NCBI GenBank assembly: GCA_017165825.1
Contig: CM029378.1
Coordinates: 12,686,334-12,750,333 of the forward strand
DNA length: 64,000 bases
Source: Hepsetus odoe
Lineage: Eukaryota > Chordata > Actinopteri > Characiformes > Hepsetidae
Direction: 5' to 3'
Shown: piece by piece, positions 1 to 13,600 of the stretch
Layout of the letters: each line of letters starts with the position of its first letter
Numbering within the stretch: the stretch's first letter is position 1
Notes under the pieces: generated by a model
The model's database searches: none
What the model was told of the DNA's origin: nothing
The model's input: only the letters and a program-made list of their open reading frames with translations
Position numbers and translations under genes: made by a program

Positions 1-739
1 TCTATAATATTCATTACATTTTTTTTGCCAATTTGTTTTACAGTAACTGTTCTGAGAGACTTGGCCAGATGGGCTAGCCTTCGCTTCCAACATGCATATA
101 GACTTTGTTGCCAGCTTTGCTGGCATGTTGCTGGTTTCTATCCTTCTAACCACTGCCTATCAGGGACACCCTACAAGAACTTTTTTGGTTCTGATCCAGT
201 CTTCTGGACACCACAAACTGACCCTTATCCAAGTCTCTAATAACTTCACGTTTTAAATTTCTGATAGTAACCAGGTGTCCCTTATTTCATTGATTAAATC
301 ATTGGTGTCGTTGGTTAAATGTCTTTGTGGTGTCAGTATTGCTGACATCCAAAATAGGTGTTTCAATGATTTTAAGATATTATCACTGTCTACATTAGAG
401 AAGGAAAGAAGGTTACCTTTAAAATAAAACTATATTTTAATTCCTTTTTGGAGAATTTCTATTGGTCTGACTCTAGGCTCTATTCCATTACACCTCAGAT
501 TCCTACTAATAATTTGGAATCTGTGAAGTTGTACAGAATTAGCACAACAAGCTCATTTTGAATGTTTTACATTATGGAAAACACTGATTCCAAACTTATT
601 TTACCAGTCTGAACACCAGGTACTTTCTGGTTGGGTGAAGCACGTTAAAACTGGTAATACTGGTTACAACTAAGCACACAAACCATGAGTGTGCTGAAAC
701 TTTGCTCTGGTTTTACAAAACAAAGAACCTCTGCTTCCT
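1..739. other. Flank beyond the psme4 3' end, no gene recognised
   Basis: AT-rich sequence past the probable psme4 polyadenylation site. There is an open stretch of about 65 codons on the plus strand ending at 240, preceded by a pyrimidine-rich AG at about 42-43 that could pass for a splice acceptor. Its translation resembles no protein family I know. It could be the last exon of a convergent gene, but chance is more likely. Confidence 0.35.
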
Positions 740-2074
740 TTTGTTAAAAACAAAATACATTTATTGTTTTTTTTTTTTTTTGTTTTTTTGTTTGGATAAA
801 ACAGGCAAACAGAACATCTAAAAAATAGAGAGAAATCACTGCAGTTTTGGCACTAAGCTACACAGTGGTTCTGCTATGGTCATTCCATACTGCAGAACAG
901 AACTATCCAGGGTTCACTCCCAAGTGGAGTAAGAAATGTGTAACCTGAAACTCTGTAAGGTTGTGGAAGTGTATGCTTGAGGGGACACTAATGATTTAGT
1001 TCTGTTAGGCTTGGAGTAAGGAGTGGTATGAGAAAAATAAATGTGTGTGGACGAAGGATGCTGTGAAGCTCCCCAGTCACATGCCACATAAGTCAATTCA
1101 AACAACATGGTAGACTCGCAATCGTAACTTCATCAAACTAAGACCATGCACGCAAACACACAGACATGCACATGCACTCCATACCTTATCATGGGCTTCC
1201 CAATATACATACACATTCACACCTGGCTGGTCATTATTACTATTATTTTTTTTTTTATCCAGCAGAACTACTTCTAGCAATTAACATTTATGCATAGATA
1301 AATGCACATGTACAGATTACATACACACATATACATATTTAAATACAAAAACAGGACACAAAAACTTATGATGGCATGTGAGCTGATTGGTATGCAACAG
1401 CCATCTGTGTGATCCCCATGGACAGTTCAGAGCAACCCATCTTTAAACACAGTATCTCTAAACGGTCCATTTATGAGGTGGTGCTGGTGTACAGGAGTTC
1501 AACTCATCAGCTGATACTAGAGGTTCTCAGTATCTGTCTCAATCAGCACCTTCAAAATGGTTTAAACCACAATATGAGCTGGTTGGCCACTGCCTATCCT
1601 CATTTGACTACATAGGTAGAGGAGAGGCTTATTCAAAATTGTTAGTTAGCCTAACAAACTTGCTGAAAAGAGACCTGATATTGGCAACCTCAGTTTCACA
1701 AACTGCTGGGGGGCTTGGTGGGAGACCAGATCCACAGGCAGTCTGCCCTTCACACATTTTCACGCATACAGGTAAGGGGGAAAAAAAAAATTCTATCTGT
1801 ACAATAATATTACAGACTGCAGGCCATGTCATCCCTGCACTGATGAACCTTAAATATTAAGTATAGTAGAAATGCAAAATTTGAGTTAAATACATACATA
1901 CAGTACGTACAGAAACTCCTCTCGCTCCTCCACAATTTAAGATAGTGCTTAACTCTGCTTGTCCATGCCTGTACTCCCCCTCATGTGTCCTCTCATTTGT
2001 TGTTAGGCTGTCCACAACAAATGAAGTTAAGAGGAGCTGAATGATTCAAGATCAAAAACACCTATTTCACCTAT
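740..2074 (-). other. psme4: psme4 3'UTR
   Basis: This is the stretch between the psme4 stop codon and the first good polyadenylation signal on the minus strand, about 1.3 kb. It is AT-rich with short CA/TG runs near 1140-1215 and 1310-1345. The short open frames on both strands have no recognisable similarity. The 3' limit is inferred from the AATAAA at 760-765; no transcript evidence is available. Confidence 0.6.
760..765 (-). terminator. psme4: psme4 polyadenylation signal
   Basis: A canonical AATAAA is read on the minus strand, the only perfect copy I noticed downstream of the psme4 stop codon. A long A-rich run on the minus strand lies just upstream of it (about 766-795). Cleavage would be expected 10-30 bases further on, near 735-750. 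Confidence 0.5.
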
Positions 2075-4554
2075 CTAGGCATAGTAACAGGGTGAAACAA
2101 GTAGGTCAGTGAGCACAACTAGCTGATCATCTGTGAACTGCTGCTTATGTTCCAGCCAATTGTCGTGATGAGTCCGACGGAAATTCGACAGGGTCTTCTT
2201 CACTGTCATCTAAAACAGAGTAAAGAAAAGAAAAAAGAAAAAAAATGTAGATCTTTTTGACCACAATCACTATAAAAACTATGGATAAACTATGTAAAAG
2301 GCTTATTGTGAACATTTTTTAATTTAAACTTCACTGTAATAACTCATGTGTTCCTGTGGATACTCAGGCCTCTCTGCTGTTAATTTTATAAACACTATAC
2401 TTTAAAACCTGCATTTCGCGCTGTGATAGCTGGAATAGACTCCAGCGACCCAAATCAGGGGTAATCAAAAGATAAGAGTAAAAGAGGAAATGGAAAACTA
2501 GCCCACCTCGATAGGTTGTGTGTCATTGAGGTGGGCACTCAGGTCCATTAGCAGCTGGGGCATCCAAGTGGGCACATCATAAGGGCTGGAGAGAATGCAA
2601 GCACTGAGACCCAACACTCCCGCATGACGCCGCACCAAATCTAAAAACAGACGATCAACAAAATCAACCCAAACACAATTTATGAGCAACTGAATATAGT
2701 GCGAAAGAACGTTTATTTAAAATTTATTTTTTTTTTTTACCAACTGAAGGTATAGGGTCCATGACAAAACCCAAGTCTCTCTTCCTCTTTTTTGGCAGCC
2801 TGGTCTTGCATAGAGCCTCAAAATGTGTCTGCATAGAGACATCCATGGTCAAGAAGTTACACTGCAGGAACCCACTGAGAGTAGTCGCAGCCATCTCCCT
2901 CACCTGAAGCAATAAAGAAAAGAAAAAAAAAAGAAAATGATGAATTGTGGAAATGTGAAACTATTTCAATGTTACTACATCTGATGCAAATAAAATTAAG
3001 ATTTTCCTTTTTTTTCCTTCCCCAAATCAGATATTAGTTATACAGTTAGTTATAATAGTTACAATATAGAAGTTACAATATGATCAGTATTGATATCAAA
3101 TTCAATACAAACAAGTATGAAACAGTAGGGTTTACCTCTAACTGCTCATCTTCAAGTAGTCTGATGACCAGTGCTCGGACATCTTGGACTGCCTGCTCAT
3201 TGCTCAGCATGGTGAACAAGTTGTAAAAGACCATTATCTGTAGATAGGTCAGCACAGAGAAACGGGCATGCCAGGAGCTGCTCCCTGCAATCTACACATA
3301 GACATGAAACATTGGATCAAGTATATGAACATGAGCTGGGAAAGAACAAGGAAAAAGCACTCCCAACACCTCGCAGACATTAGAATAAAGTCTTTCTCGC
3401 TTATAGCGAAGAGCAAGCCCACCTCATTCAGTACTTTAAGCACCAAAGGGATCTGCTCTGGATAAAGAAGCCCTTGGGACATGAGAGATAAGCAGGTTTT
3501 AGCATCCCTCTTCAGTTCATCATAGCTGTCATCATTCTCTACTGGAGCAATCTGCAAACAAATAAAGATGGAAAAAAAAACCTTTCATTTAAACTGACAG
3601 ATGAATAGGGCATAAAGAAAATATTGAAAGCGATACAATTAACCAAAAGCACCAGCAGAAACAAAAAAGGCTGCATCAGGCTGACCTTAAAAAGCAGAGG
3701 CAGGAGCTGAAGCTGCTGGACTACTGGAGTTGTGAACGAACGACCAGCACTCGCCATCAGCCACTTCAGCACAGTCTTAAGCAGCTTGATGGCCTGCGTT
3801 CTCTCATCCTGCTCGCCCACGCCGTTTTCTTCCACTACGTGGTTTTGAATCTCCTCCTCACCCTCTAGTAGAGGCTTCAGACAAGCCACAACCCTCTCTG
3901 TGAACTCAGCAATGTGAGGGGACTTGGTGGGCAGTGTGTTTGGCAGGGTGACATCAAGCATGAAAATGTATGTCAGCACACTGTGAAGAAAAAGGAAGAT
4001 AATTAAGCAAAATGTGCAGCGACATTGTTTGCACTGAAAGTTGTTCTGTCTGTACTTGTTAATTCTTATGTCCTGTTCTATGTTGTCTTGTGTAGCACCA
4101 TGGTCCTGGAGGAACGCGGTTTCATTTCACTGTGTTCTCTGTATATGTTTGAAATGAAAATAAAACCTACCTGGCTTGATTAACTCATATAATGCAATAA
4201 AAAATAATTTTAAAAAAAGTTTAAGTGAATTTAAACATCAAGTTGTGGGCCTTATTATGAGCAACAAACAACATCTCAAAGAAAGAGACAAACGCACTGA
4301 AGCACACTGATACATATAATGAAAAAAATTAAAAGAGACATATCAAGCTCTGTGTATGTTTGGGCGAAGTTTTACCTAGTCCATAAGGGCTCTTACCTGC
4401 CGATGCGTTCACGCACATTCTTGTACACCTGGGTGAGTTTGGGCTCCAAGTAGATCAGCAGCCTGTGCAGTAGCTCTGATACCCTCCACTCCTGCTGAGC
4501 CAGACCCCCTTGCAGCACATAGAGATGACTGAGGGGGTGAGCGAGCGAGCGTGT

Positions 4555-4602
<48 letters not shown>

Positions 4603-7600
4603 AGTATGTTTGTATTATTGTATTTGCAATCTCTCAGAGGGGAATATGGATGACATATATTATAAAATGTATAAATTTTTATTATCAAATAATAAAAAGT
4701 TGAAGCAAACATACCGGAAGGAAAAGCAAAAAATAACAAAATGCAGAAATACATGGGTGGGTTTATATTTGGCAGCCAGGATAGCAGTTTTATCAAAATT
4801 ACATTATTGGCTCTCCTTGTTTATGTATAACTAGTTAGATAGCTATCAGTAGTTAACACCATGTTTGTGTTCCTAATGTCTCCAGAGACCAGCAAACAAA
4901 AGAGCAATGCCCAAATATGATCACACAAAACATGACATGCGGCTTCATTTTTTTTTCCTGTTCCTTTTTTATTTAGATTTAGCAGCAACACTAAAAACAA
5001 AACATGTGTTGAAGCACACAAAATAATAGTAATTATTGCTAAAAACAGACAGCGCTCTTACCAGGCATCTACAAAAGAGCCCCCTTCTCCACTTAAAGGA
5101 CTTTCCATCAGCATCTCCAGCAGCCAGCTCAGCTTCCTCGGGTCCCTGCTCTCCTGTAAAGCCAGATAAAAGTCTGTTATCTTTACTTTGACATGACAGT
5201 CCTGGGCCTAAGAGATACTGAGGTCTTTACGGTGTTCAAAAAAAAGCCGAAAGTTAGAACATACACATGCTGTCGCCACACATGTGCCCCAGTCTGTGTA
5301 GGTTTCCACTGTGATGTTGGATAATGCTGTTCGCATCAAAGGAATTAGGAACTCCCACAGATCCTCCACCTGACCAAATGAGGGAAAAATTAAAAACTGA
5401 AAAAGGAAGAAGCATGAGATTCCCCAATGCATTTACACTTGTTGATTCAGTTCTACTGAATCAATGCTCTGCAATGCACAGTACTCCACAGTGTAATGCA
5501 GGTAGATGTACTGACCTGGTTGAAGCTCCAGTGCTTGCTGCCTCGGACTAGGCCAGCAATGATCTCAGCCACACAGCGCTGAGTGCTCTCATGGGAGTCA
5601 CCAGCCAAGCGCTCCATATGAGGTTTAAGCACAGGTAGGAAGGCATCACTGTAGTTTCTGAACAGGCCCTGGTTAGGTAAGAGTGGTTTAGGGAAATTGC
5701 ATCACATACAGCAAATAAACGTAACATATTTGCTATATAGGACCACCCTAATTAAAACGATTATGTTTTCATCCCTTTTACCAAGTCCTTCATGGCATAC
5801 AATGGTTACTACATTTACGTAGCTAAGTTGGTACCTTGAATAAGCAAAAGCGACGTGGGTTGAACTTGTCTTTGCCTTTGCGGTCCTCCAGTGAAAAGAA
5901 CTCAATAAGCTGCTTGATGAAAGTGGGATTTGAGAAATGCTCGTAGATAATTTTTTCGCTCTGTCAACAGAAAAAAAAAAAAAAAAAAATTTTTAAAGCC
6001 TGTGATCTAAACTTTAATCATCTTTGTGTCAATTATTTGAGCTTCATATAGTAGTGTGAGTACCTCATTCATCTTGTCAGGGGTCAGGTCTTTGGGCTGC
6101 TCTTCCATACGAGCATATAACATTAGCTTTCTATAGGAGGAGGGATTGGGAGTAAGAAGAAAGGGAGAAGCTGAGCTCAGATGTCAGTGATAAGTGTTCT
6201 TTTATAAGTGCAATGTGTTCTATCATGGCTAACTGACAGATGTTGGTAGGTACATACTTTGGCCAGCAGTAGTAGCCCCAGTGAGTCTTCTCCACAAAGT
6301 GGAAGTTGTCCCAGTCCTGCTGGGTGTGTGGCAAGCTGTTAACCTGGTACTGAAGCCAGGTGTTTCCAGCTCTGTCTCCTGCTACCAAACCCTCTGGCTC
6401 CACCACTCCACCTACAATACAACAATCCTTCATTCAAATACTTGAAAATATGCTAGTTACTCACCCCCAGAGGACCAGCACCTCAAACTGAATTTATAAT
6501 AACTATGTAATAAAGTTAGTTGCCTTTTTAACAGCATATTACCATCTAACAGCAGCCTAGATACAACTGTACACACCGTACTGCTATTATTTACACAGAG
6601 TGATTCTATTTACACGTCCAACACCAATAAAAATATCTTTGTACTTTGTTAATGAAGAATGTGATTCTTAAGTATTTGCTTACTGATTTCACTGGGTGTA
6701 ATGGCCACTTTCGTACGTGGTCTCTTCAGCTGTTTGAGTATGCCTGCTACAGCAGATATTGCTACCTAGAGGAGGAACAGAATAGGGGAAAATGGTCAAA
6801 CATAACAGCAATGCAAAACAATTTCACAGAGACAATGGCACCAACATCAGAAAGTCACCTTGCGCACGATTAGTGCATCGTGATTCAGACTCTTGATGAA
6901 GAAACGCACTGCCGGGGCAGGAAGAGAATGGTCATCTCTCAGCAACAGCGACAAGAAGCCAATAGCAATGTGTTCAAACTTCCAAGGCCTAAAAAGAAAG
7001 ATGCACTTTTACATAGACCTTAACTGATGCATGCGTTTAAAAATGTTCTTTAAAAGGTTTGTGGAACTTACAGATCTCTATCATCCAGGCACTCTAACAG
7101 ATCATTCACAAGTTTTTCATATTTCCTGCACAAAATAAACAAGGACAACATGTTAACAAAGCAATGTAAAATAAAGAACTATACATACATTTTCCTATGG
7201 GTATAAATATGTGGTTTCACAATGATACAATTATGTTTTTGAGGAAATGCAATTAAAGCTAAATTAAATATTATTTAGATTATTTAGGTATGATTCAGAA
7301 CTTTTTAAATACAAACAACAGAAAAAAAATGAGTGGAGGAAGAGCTTATTTGTATAGACTGCAGGTTAATAAGTGTATGTGTGTTAGGGGGCACTCACTG
7401 CACAGCTTCCAAATTTTTGCCTTTCTGTAGCGCGAGTCCCTTCTCTAGCTCCTGTTCTGATGGAGAGCCCAAGTGAGGTGCTGGACCGCCAGACTTAGAA
7501 ATCTTCAGCCCCAGTTCCAATGTGCTCTCTGGCACCTGCACAGCCATACAGGCAATACACACATCCATCAGAGCATAACAACACTTGATACTACAAAGCA

Positions 7601-10600
7601 CATAACGAAAGTCATTACATGCAACTAATAGTTTATTTCTTTTTCTCTTAGGAAGCGAGACGGAAGTTCTTACAGTGAAATCGATGCCAATAGTCTCATA
7701 CTGACGATGGACTTTGTCTGCAAGATCATCAAAGAGTCTGACAATGGAGGGCTTCTCCAGAGACATGGCAGAGCTGAGACCTGAGCGCACCATAGCTGGC
7801 CAGGTCAGTGCAATGCAGTCCCAGTCATGAAGGTTAGCCAGACAAACTCCTCCATGGTTTCCCAGCAGACAGTACAGAGCTCCCTGGAACACACAAGCAT
7901 TCCATATAGTTGCTAACACAATTACAAAATTTTAATGTTAACATATATAATTTGTTTTGATATTGAAGTCTGCATTAATGTACTATATTTTATATTTTTA
8001 GAAAGCATCAACAAGCTCCATTTCAGCAGCCATTCACTAACCTAAAGAGTCTGACTTAGTTTAGAAAAAGTTAAGTATGCACACCACCCCAGATTTAACA
8101 GACATTTCAGAGTAAGAACACTGACCTAAGAAGAGTTCATATTTAAATAACTCTAATCAGTGTAAGCTGACCCCAGATAAACATTCTTCAAAAATGTGTA
8201 ATTGAGGGTATAACTTCACAAACTGATACATGCAACTGAAAATTATTGAGGCTAAGCAAGTAAAGAAAGACACACAGTACACTGCTGCAATGTACCTTGA
8301 ACTGTTGTTGAGTGACATCAGTCCGAGTTGGCTCCAGCAGCTCTAGCACTCGAGGGGTGATGTCTCGGCAGCAGAAGTTATATGTTCCCAGAGCAGTGAA
8401 TAAAGCGCTCTGTGCCTTGCTGCGGACCTGGCAACATGAAGGAGATGCACTTGAGACTGTAACCCTTGTAAGGTACAAGGCAGTAATTAAATCATGGCAG
8501 TAAAAGTAAACTTTTTAACTCCAGCATACCTGACTGTAGGTGCTGGTGGAGAGCCGTAGAAGGTCTCTAAGAAGATCCTGATGAACAGTTTTGTACTGAC
8601 AACCCTCTACTAGCAGTTTTCTCATCTACAATCAATAAAATACACATTAATCTTTTATGAACATGTTTATGCTTCACTCTAAATAAATTGTAATTAATTG
8701 ATACCTCGTGTTGCAGAAGGACCCTGTCTATGAGAAGAGCTCGAATGTGTTGTTTCTTTCCATGAAGCTAAAGCAAAAAAAAAAATCACAGAAAAATCTA
8801 AGCACAAGTATTGTTTCTTCTCATACAAGTATTTCTATTTTGTCTGAGAAGTATAAATTCAAAAAGTTTCTTTACAGAAAAAAGTAACTCACTTTGTTCT
8901 CCATAGATTTTTTTACCAAAGTGAAACTCTTCCAACGTGAGTCAAACTCATGCTTGTGAGAGCCTTTAAAATGCATCAAGTCATTTAAGATCTGAAAGAG
9001 AAAAAGGGAAAAGAAGAGTTAACAAAAGGCTTGTATCTACTTGGATATAAAAGGCAAAAATATTTCAAAATGCAATTGTTCACCTTGATGATGGCAAAGA
9101 GAGACTTTGTGTCATCCTCTGAGTGTTCCAGGATATAATCTAAATTTACAATGACACATGGCATGTCATTTATCAGTACAGTGAAAAAGCTAGTTATGGT
9201 ACAGACTGAAGGAGCTAAATGAATTTTAGAAATAAAATCAGCACTCACGCAAGAGCTGCCTCATGACTTTACAGATGGCCTCTCTATAGTTCTCTCTGGA
9301 CTCATCTGTGGGAATAACATGAAGTCAAAGTGACCATTGGTCATTGTGAAACACAGCACAGCACACTGCAATGCTTCCACTTCCTTTAACCCATACTCAA
9401 TACGCAGCAGGGGGCAGCTATGTCCAGCGCCCAGGAATCAGTGACGGGGATTGTTCCTTGCTCAGGGCAACCTACCTGTTTGGGAATCAAACCCACGACC
9501 ATCCGATCCTGGGGCCAACACCCTAACCACTAGGCGTGATAAACACTGACAGATTGGAGTTTAATATTGAACTAATTTGTACCAAACAGAAAATTAATCA
9601 AATGGTGAACTTTCCAACAGAGATTTTTATATTTAGAAGAATTACTATTGCTCACCATACTCAACCCCAATGTAGAGCTTTGTCTCCTCCAGACTAACCA
9701 TGCTGTTAACTCTGTGTTTAAAAAAAAATGCATGTTAGTACAAGTTAATCATATATAAGACAATTGTTTCTATTTAGGTACTATTTTATTTATACATTTA
9801 TTCAGGATATATGTAGTATCACCATAATTACTTACAGGCCAGTGACAGGTGGTCCATCCAAAGGAGGCAACATGCAGCCAGCCCCCAGCAGACAGTGCTG
9901 CACAATGGACAGGCTCTGTAGTACATCATCCCTGTGTTGATAGAGCACAAATTTCTTAATATTTCACATGTTACAGACAAACAAAACCCATTATCTTTTG
10001 CATTGTGCATAGTCAGTATAGGTCTAAAAATTTTACTGCCCCTTCCTCTGTAAGAGGTAAAATGAATTTCATAAACTTTCCAAAGTTAATTATTACCTAT
10101 TATTATAATTATATATACACAATTATTTATTTATATTATTATATACCTATAATATATATGTTAATTATATAAATTACAATGAAAGTATATAATACTAAAT
10201 ATATATTATTATAAACTCCCCAATAGAAACTATTTGATATTGGATGGATATAAGAGCAAAAGAACATCATTTCAATTACCACTGTTTTCCAGTGTTCGAG
10301 TTCCCTTTGACCCTACTCTCTAACCTGCTCATGTCCTGTTCGCCTTGTGCATATCTCTGAAGCCGCTGTAGTTCTGGCTGAAGCAGCAGGTCCAAAATGT
10401 AGAACACAAAGGCTGTCTCCTCAGCACTTGGCACATGCCACTGGACTTGTAGGTTCCACAGGTCACCTGGACGACCCCAGTCCTGCAAAGACAGGCATGA
10501 AGACTGAGAGTGACACAACAGTTCAATATGTAAACAGAAATGATGCTGCTTCAACATCTGGTGAACACTGTGTTCTTCGGTTTAAATTATAACTATCATT

Positions 10601-13600
10601 TAATAAACATCTGGCATACCTTAATTGGCAGGTACTGCTTCAGGGGTTTGTTAAAGCCACCGGGCACACTGCAGTAGTCAGTGGGATAAGTGAGGGCAGT
10701 GGAACGCAGGATGTGATGCAATAAGTTGCAAGCCAAAGTGTAGCCCTGCTTACAGTGCAGTCGCAAGGTCAGCTGCAAGATCTGCATTAGCTGTGTACGG
10801 TATGGGAGCAGTTTCTCTCCGTCCACACGCGTCACCTGAGCAATAGGGAACATATGTTAAAAACACTCTGCTTTTCCAGTAACACATACACCTCACTGTA
10901 TGCATGTGTAAACATGGAGAAATAATAAATGATAAATAATAAATAATTGAGCAAACTATGATTAACTTTATTCTGCCAATTCAAATCTTGCAACCTAATT
11001 TCCCCTCAAGAATGAATACAGTAAATTTAACAGACATATCATCTAATACTGAAGACAAAGTTTTTTTGACAGGCCTCTACCTCTGACAGCAGTTGAAGGT
11101 TCCACAACAGCTCCTTATCCAGTTCCTCCTCATTCACAACATCCTCATCTGTTAAACACAAACCATAACAGTGACATCAACTCACACATACAAATAAACA
11201 AAGTATAAACACACTTAGTGACAGCTTCACATGTACATACTGGCAGTGATGTGCAGAATAGCATTACAGCAGTGGGGCACAAACAGCTTCAAAGACTCAG
11301 CAGGGTGACACTGTAAGAGAGGGTATAGTTACAATGCTGCCATAAACAACTATGTTTCTGTGACCTACAGTATCTCGCAAAAGTGAGTACACCCCTAACA
11401 TTTTTGTAAACATTTTATTACATCTTTTCATGGGATGACACTTTGATACAATGTAAAGTAGTCAGTGTACAGCTTGTATAACAGTGTGAATTTGCTGTAC
11501 CCTCAAGATAACTCAACACACAGCCATTAATTGCTCAATAGGGTTTAGGTCTGGAGACATGCTTGGCCAGCCCAGCATCTTTACCCTCAGTTTCTTTAGC
11601 AAGGCAGTGGTCATCTTAGAGGTGTGTTTGGGGTCGTTATGTTGGAATACTGCCCTGTGCCCCAGTTTCGAAAGGGTGGGGATCATGCTCTGCTTCAGTA
11701 TGTCACAGTACATGTTGGCATTCATGGTTCCCTCAATGAACTGTAGCTCCTCAGGGCTGGCAACACTCATGCCACCCCAAACCATGACACTCCCACCACC
11801 ATGCTTGAACGTAGGCAAGACACACTAGTCTTTGTACACCTTACCTGGTTGACGCCACACATGCTTGACACCGTCTGAACCAAATAAGTTCATCTTGGGC
11901 TCATCAGAGTGACCAGTATGAGAGATAACAACACATTTAACACACCTGCTCCCCATTCACACCTGAGACCTTGTAACACAGAGTCACATGACACCAGGGA
12001 GGGAAAATGCCTAATTGGGCACAATGTGGACATTTTTCATTTAGGGGTGTACTTATTTTTGTTGCCAGTGGTTTAGGCATTAATGGCTACGTGTTAAGTT
12101 ATTTTGAGGGGGCAGCAAATTGACACTGTTATACAAGCTGTACACTGACTACTTTACATTGTATCAAAGTGTCATCCCCTGAAAAGATATAATAAAATAT
12201 TTACAAAATGTGAGGGGTGTACTCACTTGTGAGATACTGTATGTGTCTGGGCTCAGACTTACCTTAGAAGCTGCTCTGCACATGTCTGCGACCATTCGTC
12301 CTGCCACACGGGTCTCAAAGATGTTGGTAGTGGCAAAGTTGAAGACTTTCTCAAGAGCAACCTGTTAACAATGACCACAACAGAAAAGATTAACACATTG
12401 CTCAACAACCACTACTCACATATCTGTTCTACACAGTCACATGTGAAGATGGTGTAACAGCAGATAATTATGAAACCTTGAATATTTCCATGGAGCACTG
12501 AGTTAGGATGGTGCTAAAGGTGGAAGACAGGCCCAGCTCTACTAAGCTCTCAAGGTGAGTCATTTTTTCAGTCTCCGTCTCCTCTCTTGTCTGCTCCAGG
12601 GTACTGCTGTCAATCAGTGCAAAGCACCTACACATACAGCACACAGATGTAAACACTACAAATCAGATTGTTATGCACAAATGCACTACTAAAGAAATAG
12701 GAAATAATCAATACATTCTTAAACACTCTGACATATCTTAAATTCACAGAGAAAAAAACTAAACGCAAAAAAGGAGACATTTCTAAGAAATGTCTTAGAA
12801 AACATATACAACTGTGTGATACAAAGATTCTTGTCCCAATAACATTCGTTTACCTGTCCATAAACTGCAGGACAAAGTCCTCAAACTCAGCTGAGGCTGA
12901 ACAGAGCTCTCGCTCCATCTAAACAAAAAGGAAGCTTTGGTTATAGTTTCTTTTTGTCATAAACGAGAAACTGAGCATAACAACTTTCCTGACCCTCACC
13001 TCGGTCAAGTCATTCTGCTCATGAAGGGCAGAGGAGCAGTCCACCAAAGGCACAAGTGTTGTAAATGTTGCAATGAACTGGAATGTAATCTAAATTGGAA
13101 AAAAAGAGATTATTTAAGTGATTATTAAACAGTGATGTGTCCCACAGAATACAGTGAGTTCATCCATCATCTCAGCCTCTCATCCTAACTTGGATCACAG
13201 GGGGTGCTGAGAAAAATTCAGTCTAAAAAAGGCAATCTTCTCAGGCACTGAATTAGCAGTAAAGTAGTCTTCAAGTAGTCTTCTATGTGTGGAAAGCCAC
13301 CAAAAACAAACTGTTGCAAGTTTTGATGTCCAATGTTTGTTTTCATCATTTGTTCTGATGTGTTATAAAAGGGCTACACAAAGTACATAGGTATAAATCC
13401 TATAGGAAACCATACCATGCATTTGCTGAAATCGTTAGGGTCAACGCCAGGCAGTGCCCTCATGAGCAGTGGCAGGACATGTGCAGGGCCTTCTGGGTAG
13501 TGGCGACCACCGCTGAGCAGGCTGCGAGCCATGCCAATCATGCAGCTGAGAGTGGCTGTTAACTGATGGGGTTCAGTCAGAGTTTCCATGGCAGGGTATG

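Larger units (their letters stand above)
2075..5369 (-). other. psme4: psme4 coding exons 37-45 (residues about 1382-1827)
   Basis: Exons: 5369-5265, 5153-5062, 4528-4397, 3980-3686, 3551-3423, 3291-3136, 2903-2741, 2640-2507, 2209-2075. Exon 37 has ALSNITVETY. Exon 40 has EERTQ-like and LKWLMASAGRSF. Exon 41 has DDSYDELKRDAK. Exon 43 carries the bromodomain-like acetyl-lysine reader pocket with QCNFLTMD and the KKRKR cluster. Exon 44 has RRHAGVLGL and SSPYDVPTWMPQLL. Exon 45 ends SPCYYA followed by TAG. The terminal YYA is the HbYX-type tail known from PA200 and yeast Blm10. Confidence 0.93.

Noticed and set aside
25..240. Plus-strand open frame that could be a terminal exon
   Set aside because: It has one acceptor-like AG upstream but no similarity I recognise and no second exon to check phase against, so it is kept only as a remark.
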